Shown here: piece by piece, positions 16,908 through 24,922 of the stretch | Layout of the letters: the number at the start of each line of letters is the position of its first letter | Position numbering within the stretch: position 1 is the stretch's first letter | Source: an uncultured Planctomycetales bacterium | GTDB taxonomy: Bacteria > Planctomycetota > Planctomycetia > Pirellulales > S012-138 | Assembly: GCA_937982665.1 (NCBI GenBank) | Contig: CALJLD010000060.1 | Coordinates: 21,258 to 85,257 of the forward strand | DNA: 64,000 bases | Reading direction: 5' to 3' | Program-made: the position numbers and the translations under genes | The notes under the pieces: model-generated | What the model saw: the letters and a program-made list of their open reading frames with translations, nothing else | Told to the model about the DNA's origin: nothing | Databases searched by the model: none

Positions 16908-18443
16908 CTAGTTGGCGGCGGCCGTGGATTTCTCCTTGGTCACTTGGTGTTCCGTTCCGTCATACGACACGATGCAGAATTCCTCTTCCAATTGTGATTC
17001 AATGTGGACGGGGCGTCTCCAAAGTGCATACAGATTTGAGAGCGTGTCTTTGGCATAAGCCAGGTCAAGCTCCACACCTTCAAAACGATGTTCCAAATAG
17101 AGTTCGCCACGGTTCTTGTGGTTCGCGTCTCGCACATAAATATGCGGACGGCCGCGGTTGGTAAGTCCAAACAACAGTCGCTGCTTGATCTGCTGGAACT
17201 CACGGCTCTCTAATTCGTAGTAATCGGACCGTTTGTTGTAGGCAAACGAGAAAAGGTTTTGCCGGCGGCAGAATTCTGGCGTCAGGAAGGTGTCAATAAA
17301 CGTGATATCGTTGTGGACCTGGCGGACTTCAAAGATCTTCTCCCGGCCCAAACCGGCTTCCGTATTCCACTGCTCCTGCTTCCGCCAGTCGTCACATTCC
17401 TCGAACTCTTTGCCGAATTTGCCCCGGTTCCAGCGATCTTCGATATCGCGGAACAACTCCAAGCCCAGCTTGTAGGGGTTCAAGCGGCCGGGTTGTGTGG
17501 CCAAAGTTCCGGCTGTGTGGTCGGCATAGTTGATGACATCCGCCGGCTCCAAGCCGTGGCGAGTCATGATGGTTGAGTGCCAATAGGTCGCCCAACCCTC
17601 GTTCATGATCTTGGTCTGACCCTGCGGCGCGAAGTAATAGGCTTCGTCGCGAATGATCGAAAGCACATCCGCCTGCCAGGGTTTGAGCGGCGCATGCTCG
17701 ATGAGGAATTGGACGACATCGCGGCGCGGTTTTGCGGGAAAACGCTCTTCTTGAGCCTGCAGCTCTTCTCGCCGTGCGTCTTGTTCTGCCTTGAGGACGT
17801 CCGGCGGATTGATGAACCGGTCCATGTACTGCTTGGCCTTAAACTTGCCATCGGCATCGTCCCCGTCGCCTTCTGCGGCTGACGAGAAATCATAGCGGTT
17901 GGCCGGCCCTTCATCGCGTTTGATGAAGGGAGAGTAGATGTCGATCAAGTCTTCCAAGCTAAGGCAAGCGTCAATGAATGTCTCAACCTCTTCAACGCCA
18001 AAACGGTCCATGTAACGGCGGATGCGATTGCCGTGATTGGCCATCTCATCCATCATCTTGCGATTGGTCTGACTGAACCACTGGTTGTTCTTAAAGAAAT
18101 CGCAGTGACCGTAAACGTGAGCCATGACCAACTTCTGATCGGTCAGCTCGTTGGATTTCATCAAGTAGGCGTAACACGGATTGTTGTTGATCACCAACTC
18201 GTAGATCTTCTGCAGCCCATAAGAGTAGCCTTTGGAAAGCTGCTCGTACTCCATGCCAAAACGCCAGTGGGGATAGCGCGTGGGGAAGCCACCGTATGCA
18301 GCAATGGCGTTGAGCTGGTCATGATCGACGAGTTCGAAGATCGTCGGAAAGAAATCCAGGCCATACTTCTTGGCGTACGCTTCAATTTCCCGCTGGATGT
18401 TGCGGAGTTCCTCAGTCAACGGAGTGAAGGAGTGAAGCGCCAT
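16908..18443 (-). CDS. spoVR: SpoVR family protein
   Basis: 511 residues, the usual length. Family features include PHWRFGMEYEQLSKGYSYG, the 'YELVINNNPCYAYLM' motif, AHVYGHCDFFKNNQWF, IRDEAYYFAPQGQTKIMNEG followed by WATYWHS, and a C-terminal half that ends in strands. SpoVR is needed for spore cortex in Bacillus; in non-sporulating bacteria (E. coli ycgB) it is a stress gene of unknown biochemical role, almost always linked to prkA and yeaH/yhbH, as here. The organism is not expected to sporulate. Gene order: prkA, yeaH, small gene, spoVR. Confidence 0.96.
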   Translation of the reverse strand: MALHSFTPLTEELRNIQREIEAYAKKYGLDFFPTIFELVDHDQLNAIAAYGGFPTRYPHWRFGMEYEQLSKGYSYGLQKIYELVINNNPCYAYLMKSNELTDQKLVMAHVYGHCDFFKNNQWFSQTNRKMMDEMANHGNRIRRYMDRFGVEEVETFIDACLSLEDLIDIYSPFIKRDEGPANRYDFSSAAEGDGDDADGKFKAKQYMDRFINPPDVLKAEQDARREELQAQEERFPAKPRRDVVQFLIEHAPLKPWQADVLSIIRDEAYYFAPQGQTKIMNEGWATYWHSTIMTRHGLEPADVINYADHTAGTLATQPGRLNPYKLGLELFRDIEDRWNRGKFGKEFEECDDWRKQEQWNTEAGLGREKIFEVRQVHNDITFIDTFLTPEFCRRQNLFSFAYNKRSDYYELESREFQQIKQRLLFGLTNRGRPHIYVRDANHKNRGELYLEHRFEGVELDLAYAKDTLSNLYALWRRPVHIESQLEEEFCIVSYDGTEHQVTKEKSTAAAN

Positions 18444-18510
18444 GGGGCATTCTGTTGATGTTTCGAATTCGCAGGCTGGTTGGACGCAATATGCAAACCG
18501 TGCTTTGAAA

Positions 18511-18714
18511 TCAGCCTAATTGGCGAATATCAAAGTCGGTGTCTTGCATGTCGTAGATCTGGTCCCACAAGCGCGGCAGGTCCATGCCAAGTTTGCGGCG
18601 GGCAATTCGCAGGGCCTCGGCTTCGCTTGCGGCTTCAACGACAAGGCAATGATGTCCGACTTGGACTTCGTACTTGCGCTGTTGCGGTTCGGGTTGACGG
18701 TTGTTCGCGTTCAT
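18511..18714 (-). CDS. Small protein between yeaH and spoVR
   Basis: 67 residues from ATG 18714 (MNANNRQPEPQQRKYEVQVG). The start was chosen because the longer frame from 18873 overlaps yeaH by more than 90 bp. After a polar N-terminus come strand-like EVQVGHHCLVVEA, a helix rich in Ala/Arg (SEAEALRIARRKLG) and an acidic tail (DTDFDIRQLG). No known domain recognised; the strand-helix layout might be a small alpha/beta protein-binding fold. It lies 67 bp after yeaH and 67 bp before spoVR on the same strand, so it is likely a member of the same operon. Confidence 0.75.
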   Translation of the reverse strand: MNANNRQPEPQQRKYEVQVGHHCLVVEAASEAEALRIARRKLGMDLPRLWDQIYDMQDTDFDIRQLG

Positions 18715-18781
18715 CGGTGTGACAAACAGTTGCTCTCGGGATGAAATCGATCTTTGTTGACTGCTCGTAGTTCGTTGCGGC

Positions 18782-19885
18782 TTACTTGCCCTTGCCAAGG
18801 AAAGTCTTGATGGAGTCAAAAATCGCTTCCTTGTCTTCGATCTCTGACAGCACGACATTCTCGGTATCGCCAAGGCCTTCGCTCAGGGCGCGAATGTACT
18901 CGCCGGAACCGTAAGGGCTTTCGACCTGTCCGTAGCAAAACAGATTGACGTGCGGGACGATGCCGTCACGCAAGATCTGCAAGGCTTGTTCGTTGTCTTC
19001 GCCCCAGTTGTCTCCGTCAGAGAACTGGAAACAGTAGATGTTCCAATCCGCGGCTGGAAACTCGCGCTCGATCAGTTGCGCGGCCACCTTATATGCGGCG
19101 CTGATCCGTGTGCCGCCGCTTTCGCGCGTGTGATAGAACGTGTGCTCGTCAACTTCCTTGGCGGCTGCGTCATGGATGATGTAACGCTGTTCAACGCCGT
19201 CGTAGTTGGACTTCAGCCACGTATCGATCCAAAAACTCTCAGTGCGGACAATCTCCTTTTGCTCGTCAGTCATCGAACCGGAGACATCCATCATGTAGAT
19301 GATTGCCGCGTTGGCGACCGGCTCCATCTTCACGTCCCACGACCGATAGCGTTTGTCTTCGCGAATGGGAACGACAATCGGCCGTCGCGCGTCATATTTG
19401 CTCGAGGCAATTTGCCGACGCAACGCCTGCACGTAAGTACGCTTGAAATGCCGTAGCGATTCCGGCCCGGTACGGCGGATGCTGTTGTAGCGGGCTTTCT
19501 CTTCACTGACGGTTTCTTTGCCTTTGGGTTCAATCCGTGGCAATTCCAACTCATCGCCCAGGATTTCCGCCAGCTCTTCCAAACTGACTTCAACCTCCAA
19601 GATGTGACCGCCGGGGGTATCTCCGGCTTGCCCTTGTCCCTGTTGCCCTTGCCCAGGACCGAGCGGATCACCCGGCTCGCCTTCTCCTTGTCCAGCCCCA
19701 CCGGCACCGTTATCGCCAAAGCGAAAATGCGGCGTATCAAGCTGAGGCAGCGGAATGCTGACGAGATCCTTCCCCTTACGGCCAATCATTTCGCCGTGGG
19801 TGACGTACTTCTTCAGATTCTCGCGGATCTTGCCGCGAACAATCTGGCGGAAGCGATTCTGATCTCGTTCGATCTTGAGGGACAT
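18782..19885 (-). CDS. yeaH: YeaH/YhbH family protein (DUF444)
   Basis: 367 residues. N-terminal DRNRFRQIVRGKIRENL-like basic segment, a Gly/Gln-rich low-complexity stretch at about 70-95, then a von Willebrand-type region with the MIDAS-like loop YMMDVSGSM and a threonine further on in GGTRISAAY. This is the DUF444 family. Its partner PrkA is encoded upstream; in E. coli yeaG-yeaH are co-transcribed under starvation, and the pair is assumed to act in stress adaptation. No transmembrane segment. Function at the molecular level unknown. Confidence 0.95.
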   Translation of the reverse strand: MSLKIERDQNRFRQIVRGKIRENLKKYVTHGEMIGRKGKDLVSIPLPQLDTPHFRFGDNGAGGAGQGEGEPGDPLGPGQGQQGQGQAGDTPGGHILEVEVSLEELAEILGDELELPRIEPKGKETVSEEKARYNSIRRTGPESLRHFKRTYVQALRRQIASSKYDARRPIVVPIREDKRYRSWDVKMEPVANAAIIYMMDVSGSMTDEQKEIVRTESFWIDTWLKSNYDGVEQRYIIHDAAAKEVDEHTFYHTRESGGTRISAAYKVAAQLIEREFPAADWNIYCFQFSDGDNWGEDNEQALQILRDGIVPHVNLFCYGQVESPYGSGEYIRALSEGLGDTENVVLSEIEDKEAIFDSIKTFLGKGK

Positions 19886-20096
19886 TGGTCAGTGAGTCAG
19901 GAGTTTGTGGTTCAGGAGGATGAACTTCGCTTTCGTTGTTTGGCCAGTTGTTCTTGTAAGTGGATGTATTGCGAGCGGGCCGCAACGCTTTGGCCATAAG
20001 CGCCTCGGCAACCGTTCTTTGCGTGGGCGAGCCCCCCGCAGCTTCCGCCCTATGTTGCGTTGGTAACAACTGTGAGGGCGCTCGCTCCGGTCTCGC

Positions 20097-22139
20097 CTAA
20101 CTCTTGGTATCCCCGCGGGCGAAGATGCTGGCCACATAGTTGAGCACGTCCGTCGCGCTTTCGTCGTCGTACCCAAAGTCACGGATCAACCGGCTCTTAA
20201 CGACGTCAATCTTTGCTTGCGTGTCGGCATCGACCACGTTGGAAACCAGGCTCGAGAGCTTGATGGAATCCTTCTGGTCTTCAAACAGCTTGAGCTCCAA
20301 GGCCTTGTGCAGGCGCTCATTGGTCTTGTAGTCAAACTTCTTGCCGTCGATCGACAAGGCGCCGATGTAGTTCATGATTTCGCGACGGAAATCATCCTTG
20401 CGGCTTTCCGGGATGTCGATCTTCTCTTCGATCGACCGCATCAGGCGTTCATCCGGCTCTTCGTACTGCCCGGTGAACTTGTTCTTGACCTTCTCGTGCT
20501 GAGTGTAGGCCTTGATGTTGTCGATGTAGTTGGCACACAGCCGCTTCAAGGCGTCCTCATCGGCGGCGATCGCCCGTTGGACCTCGTTCTTGACGATGTT
20601 CTCGTACTCCTCTTTGACAACACCCAGCAGATCGCGGTAGTGCTGCTTGAGTTCGTCATTGTTAATCAGCGAATGATGCTTCAAACCGGCTTCCAGTTCA
20701 TTGAGCACCATGAAGGGGTTGATGCTCTTGGAGTCCGCGTGGGCAACCAGCGCGTTGGAGATCTTGTCTTGCACATAGCGCGGGGAAATGCCTTGCAACC
20801 CTTCGTAAATGGCTTCTTCCCGCAGTTCCTTAATGTTCTCTTCCGTGAAACCTGGCAGTGTCTTGCCGTTATAGAGCTTGAGCTTCTGCATCAGCGTCAA
20901 GCCGGCGTTCTTTGGCTCTTCCAACCGAGTGAGCACAGCCCACATGGCCGCCATCTCAATGGTGTGCGGAGCGATGTGCTTGCCTTTGACCTTTTCGTTG
21001 TTGTAGTCCTTCTCGTAGATGTGGATTTCATCGTTGAGTCGGGTGACGTAGGGAATGTCGATCTTCACCGTTCGGTCGCGAAGAGCTTCCATGAACTCGT
21101 TGCTCTGCAAGCGGCGATACTCGGGCTCATTGGTATGGCCGATGATCACTTCATCGATATCTGTCTGGGCGAACTTCTTCGGCTTGACCTTATGTTCCTG
21201 GCTTGCGCCAAGCAGGTCATAGAGGAAGGCCACGTCCAGCTTGAGGACTTCGACAAACTCGACCACGCCTCGGTTGGCGACGTTGAACTCGCCATCAAAG
21301 TTGAAGGCGCGCGGGTCGCTGTCGCTGCCGTACTCGGCGATCTTGCGATAGTTGATGTCGCCGGTGAGTTCCGTGGAGTCCTGGTTCTTTTCATCCTTCG
21401 GTTGGAAGGTTCCAATGCCCACGCGATCTTTCTCGCTGAGGATGACGCGGCGAACGCGCACGTCTTCCAACACGCGCGGCCAATCACCGCCGTATCGCTT
21501 CAGCCGCTCCGCATAGATGAAGCGGCAGAACGGGCAGAGTTCGCCTTCGATGCGGACGTGATAGTCGTTCTCGGCTTGGTTCTCGTTGAGGTTGGCTGCC
21601 ACATCGCCGCGGAAGCGCTCAGGCATGATGTGCAACGGCTCCTCATTCATCGGGCACCAATGCACAGCGGACTCGTCCTCCAGGTCTTTCCAACCGATGG
21701 AGTACAAAGCGCCTTCGTCAGATTGCGAGTATCGCTCCAGCCCCTTCTTGATGATGCGAACAATTGTGCTCTTGGAACTGCCGACAGGTCCGTGCAAGAG
21801 GAGCACGCGACGTTCTATGCCATAGCCCTTGGCGGCACTCTTGAGCGCGTTGACCAGGTCCGCCAATGCGGTGTCGATGCCGAAGACGGCATCCCGCCCA
21901 TGATTGTCCGGGTCCGAGAAGAAGCGATATTGGATCCGCTTCTCGCGGCCGTGTTCATAATCGACGGTGCCGTACGACATGATCATGTCGTACATGCGCT
22001 CATAAGCGTTTCGCGTCACTTGCGGGTTCTGCTTCACAATATCCAGGTATTCCGCGAAGCTTCCTTCCCAGATCTTCTTGCGGAACTGGTCCAAGTCCTG
22101 GCGCGAAGCCACAAGGTTGATGATGTCGATTCCAGTCAT
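20097..22139 (-). CDS. prkA: PrkA family serine protein kinase (YeaG)
   Basis: 680 residues from ATG 22139 with GGGAG upstream (MTGIDIINLVASRQDLDQF). The N-terminal AAA+-like domain has the P-loop GPVGSSKST and further 'FRGDVAANLNENQAENDYHV' type family motifs; the C-terminal part is the PrkA domain with the stretch LPGFTEENIKELREEAIYEG and YIGALSIDGKKFDYKTNERLH. PrkA/YeaG phosphorylates serine residues and, in Bacillus, has also been described as an AAA+ protease. It heads the prkA-yeaH-small-spoVR cluster. The reading from 22169 starts before the ribosome site and was not used. Confidence 0.96.
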   Translation of the reverse strand: MTGIDIINLVASRQDLDQFRKKIWEGSFAEYLDIVKQNPQVTRNAYERMYDMIMSYGTVDYEHGREKRIQYRFFSDPDNHGRDAVFGIDTALADLVNALKSAAKGYGIERRVLLLHGPVGSSKSTIVRIIKKGLERYSQSDEGALYSIGWKDLEDESAVHWCPMNEEPLHIMPERFRGDVAANLNENQAENDYHVRIEGELCPFCRFIYAERLKRYGGDWPRVLEDVRVRRVILSEKDRVGIGTFQPKDEKNQDSTELTGDINYRKIAEYGSDSDPRAFNFDGEFNVANRGVVEFVEVLKLDVAFLYDLLGASQEHKVKPKKFAQTDIDEVIIGHTNEPEYRRLQSNEFMEALRDRTVKIDIPYVTRLNDEIHIYEKDYNNEKVKGKHIAPHTIEMAAMWAVLTRLEEPKNAGLTLMQKLKLYNGKTLPGFTEENIKELREEAIYEGLQGISPRYVQDKISNALVAHADSKSINPFMVLNELEAGLKHHSLINNDELKQHYRDLLGVVKEEYENIVKNEVQRAIAADEDALKRLCANYIDNIKAYTQHEKVKNKFTGQYEEPDERLMRSIEEKIDIPESRKDDFRREIMNYIGALSIDGKKFDYKTNERLHKALELKLFEDQKDSIKLSSLVSNVVDADTQAKIDVVKSRLIRDFGYDDESATDVLNYVASIFARGDTKS

Positions 22140-22829
22140 CTTGCTCCCTTTGTTCCTTGCCGCTGGCAACCTCTTGATTGCCAGTTGGCGATGGTTTGCC
22201 GCCTTCTTTTGTTTTTTGTGATCTGTTGGCGAGTTCGTGCGACTTTCTGGAAACGTGTGACGACCTCACTCCGAAATTTACGTCGCGCAGCCGCTTGCCT
22301 TCGGCGAAATCTCGGAACAGGGGGTGAATTGCTTGTTTCGCGGCGCGCAGCGGCGAATGACGGACCTCTCAAGGGCGTCATCCCCATCAAGAAGTGGCGC
22401 ATTTTGCTACACCAGAGCGTGCAATCCGCACGGAATTGACTTCCGCGCAGCCGCGCGCGTCAGATGGGACGCAGAGAGAATCCGAATTTGCGCAGCAGCG
22501 AATGCCGCGAAACTCGCTTGGGGGATTGCAAAAGATCGTTGCTGAGCGGGTGTGACAATCAGGCAGGTCTGGGGATTTCCGCTCAATCAGTTACGGAACG
22601 TCCTTGCGCCGCGCTGAGCGTTGCTTGTCACCGTCGATTCTGCTCAACCACTTGTAGTATTGCTCGCACCCTGGGGGCAGGCAATACCAACCGGTGTTGC
22701 CAAAAAGCATCAACTGGGAACGCCGGTGCAGCGGAGATCACTGCATAAGACATTGATAAATAATGACTTACGAGATCAACTCCGCGAGAGTTTTTCGCCG
22801 CCGGAATCTTCTCAAAAGTGTGTACTTTG
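22140..22829. other. 690-bp intergenic region upstream of prkA
   Basis: No gene can be supported here; all open frames are short and lack ribosome sites. The one structural item that stands out is an inverted repeat GTATTGC (22657-22663) and GCAATAC (22681-22687) around a 17-nt GC-rich loop. The prkA promoter should be in this region, but I found no convincing -35/-10 pair or sigma-54 site. Confidence 0.5.
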
Positions 22830-23213
22830 TCAGGCAAACGCCTTTTCCACAGATTCCAACAACCTGTCCATGGCGAACGGTTTACGGATGTAATCCGTCA
22901 CTCCCAGCATCTCCGCATAGGCCTTGTGGCGACTCCCTTCGTTGGCCGTGATCATGATGACGGGGATTTGCCGCCCTTCGTTGCGACGCAGCTTCTCAAG
23001 CACCAGAAAGCCGCTGCGCTTGGGCATCATCATGTCCAAGATCACCAGGCCAGGGAGTTCGTGCTCGGCCAGGGCCAAACCCTGGTTTCCGTCTCGGGCA
23101 ATCTTCACTTGATAGCCGCGAGACTCCAAAGCCAGACGCACCGATTCAACAATTTCGCGGTCGTCATCGACGACCAGCACGGTGCGGTCACCGTCATCAT
23201 TTTCATTAGCCAT
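22830..23213 (-). CDS. Response regulator receiver protein (CheY-like)
   Basis: 127 residues, a stand-alone receiver domain with no output domain. Acidic pocket DDD at residues 16-18, phospho-acceptor Asp60 in LVILDMMMPKRSG, the Thr/Ala switch in IMITA at 86-90 and Lys111 in YIRKPFAM. It will be phosphorylated by a histidine kinase that is not encoded in the window, and act by protein contact. It lies upstream of prkA on the same strand but 690 bp away, so co-transcription is unlikely. Confidence 0.95.
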   Translation of the reverse strand: MANENDDGDRTVLVVDDDREIVESVRLALESRGYQVKIARDGNQGLALAEHELPGLVILDMMMPKRSGFLVLEKLRRNEGRQIPVIMITANEGSRHKAYAEMLGVTDYIRKPFAMDRLLESVEKAFA

Positions 23214-23483
23214 CTGCGCATCCAGAAAACGCCGTCCCTAACGTCATGCACCAATCAGGTGAAATCAGTATCGTCCACCTGATCAAGATTGCAAGCGCTG
23301 GACGGTGCTCTGCACTAACCATGGCTGCGCGCAAACATCAGGCCTCACCTCTGCTGTAAAGCATTGGCGCGTGGCTGGCCGCGTGCATAGAGCAATCTCC
23401 TCCGGACCCTACGCCCGCCCCGCCGGCCAGCCTCGCGCCAATTGGCGAATCCTCAACGCGAAACAGGTTTCTTTGAGCTCATT

Positions 23484-23507
23484 GTGAGAGCTATCGTGAG
23501 AGCTATC
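23484..23507. repeat. Tandem 12-bp duplication at a stop codon
   Basis: GTGAGAGCTATC occurs twice head to tail. The second copy overlaps the stop codon of the minus-strand gene ending at 23503, and the first lies directly after it. It looks like a small recent duplication. Confidence 0.6.
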
Positions 23508-23826
23508 GTGCGGTGTCTTTCTCGCTGATCTCCTCTTGTTGTCGGATCAAATTGCGCCGTACGAGCCCCAGTTCGTGTCTTGCTGCCCCAAATTCTTGAT
23601 GTGTTTGCATTCGCTCGGCCTTGCGCAATCCGCGAACAACCGACGAACGCTGGGTTTCTGTCAGCGGCAATTGCCCCACAAGGTCCAAGGCCGTGAGGAA
23701 ATGCCGCGAAATGTCCAGCGGTTGTTGGGCCAAGGCGATGAGCTGTGAGACAATCCCAATCGATGTTTCGAACAAGTTATTCCTCGCATTGATCGCCGAT
23801 TGGACGACGCCGCCGACAGTCCCCAT
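23503..23826 (-). CDS. Hypothetical small helical protein
   Basis: 107 residues (MGTVGGVVQSAINARNNLFE start). No signal peptide or TM helix. The sequence is almost wholly helical and amphipathic, with Leu spaced along FLTALDLVGQLPLTETQRSS and a C-terminal basic-acidic helix (RHELGLVRRNLIRQQEEISE), so a small helical bundle or coiled coil is likely. No family recognised. It faces away from the sigma factor gene at 24121. Confidence 0.55.
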   Translation of the reverse strand: MGTVGGVVQSAINARNNLFETSIGIVSQLIALAQQPLDISRHFLTALDLVGQLPLTETQRSSVVRGLRKAERMQTHQEFGAARHELGLVRRNLIRQQEEISEKDTAR

Positions 23827-23968
23827 TGGAAATACCCCTCTTGCAGCATTGATTGGTCAATCAACTGCTATCCCCACTCGTAAATGATCCACTAGCCTTG
23901 AACTCGCAATCGAGCCTTGGGACCCCTCACGGAATTTGAAAAAAATCTTCGAATGTTCGCCTGTCCCC

Positions 23969-23984
23969 AAAAACCGCCGTTTTT
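23969..23984. promoter_or_regulatory. Inverted repeat upstream of the ECF sigma gene
   Basis: AAAAAC and GTTTTT flank CGCC, a perfect 6-bp inverted repeat, 137 bp before the sigma factor start. It lies in the 294-bp gap 23827-24120, which holds no gene. It could be an operator or part of the promoter; nothing more can be said from sequence alone. Confidence 0.3.
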
Positions 23985-24120
23985 CGGTAGTGTTATGCAA
24001 ACGCATGATGCTCAAACCGGTTGCCGTTGTGCCGCCTCGCTAATCAGCTTGCGGCTGGCTGCTGGCAAAACTAGCATCAATGTTCTCTTCTCTATTGCTC
24101 TGGATTCTTAAGGGGGAGCC

Positions 24121-24744
24121 ATGTCAAGCAGCAGCTCGCAGGCCAGTTTCAGCGACTCGGTTTCGGACTTGTTGGAACAGCTCAAAGCCGGCAAGCAAAC
24201 CGCCGCTCAAGGGATCTGGTCGCGCTACGTGGAACGGCTTGTAAATGAAGCCCAAAAACGCCTGCGCAACTCGTCGCGGCGCGTCGCTGACGAAGACGAC
24301 GTCGTCAACCACGCGTTCGGTTCATTTCTGGAAGGAGTCAAGCAAGGGCGCTACAGCAAACTGAATGACCGAACGGATCTGTGGCAAGTCTTGGTCATGC
24401 TGGTAGAACGCAAAGCCATCGACCAGATTCGCGCGCTTGACGCTCAAAAGCGCGGCAATGGTCAAACGCGCGGCGATTCCATCTTCCAAAAAGCTACAGA
24501 CGAGTCCGGCGCGATTGGCTTTGACGGAATTGTCGATCCGCATCCCTCGCCAACGTTGGTGAAGATGTTTTGCGAGCAGTTTCGCGCATTCCTGAATGGA
24601 CTTGATGAGCAATTTCGCGAAGTTGCCATACTCAAACTGCAGAACTACACCAACCAAGAGATCGCTGACATAGTTGGAATCAGTGTGAGTTCCGTGGAAA
24701 GAAAGCTCTCCATCATTCGTGACGGATGGCGAAAGCAAGAATAG
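24121..24744 (+). CDS. ECF-type RNA polymerase sigma factor (planctomycete ECF-kinase group)
   Basis: 207 residues after a good ribosome site (GGGGGAG before ATG). Sigma-2 region about 15-100 (IWSRYVERLVNEAQKRLRN, DEDDVVNHAFGSFLEG, DLWQVLVMLVERKAIDQIRA) and sigma-4 about 145-205 (FREVAILKLQNYTNQEIADI, followed by VGISVSSVERKLSIIRDGW, a helix-turn-helix). This variety of ECF factor is the one typically linked to Ser/Thr kinases in planctomycetes. No anti-sigma factor is adjacent; the kinase-STAND gene 178 bp downstream on the same strand is the likely partner. Confidence 0.93.
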   Translation: MSSSSSQASFSDSVSDLLEQLKAGKQTAAQGIWSRYVERLVNEAQKRLRNSSRRVADEDDVVNHAFGSFLEGVKQGRYSKLNDRTDLWQVLVMLVERKAIDQIRALDAQKRGNGQTRGDSIFQKATDESGAIGFDGIVDPHPSPTLVKMFCEQFRAFLNGLDEQFREVAILKLQNYTNQEIADIVGISVSSVERKLSIIRDGWRKQE

Positions 24745-24922
24745 CAGCCAGTCGAGTTGTCAACTTGCTGCGAGCCCTTCAAGGCGTGGGTGCAAATAAT
24801 CGCAAAGCGAAGCGGGCGATCATGCGAAAGTCACTCGCGCAATGTGCGAAGTTGAAATGCCGTGAACGCATTTTCAACATTGGTGGCGGCAACCGGCAGC
24901 AAGAAAACCCAAGGAGTGAATC

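Noticed and set aside
22391..22410. Sigma-54-like TGGCGCATTTTGCT
   Set aside because: The GG-GC spacing is 8 instead of 10, and it faces away from prkA.
20217..22439. 740-codon open frame antisense to prkA
   Set aside because: It lies opposite the well-supported PrkA gene and encodes a low-complexity hydrophobic-looking protein without family motifs; long antisense frames are expected from GC-rich codon use.
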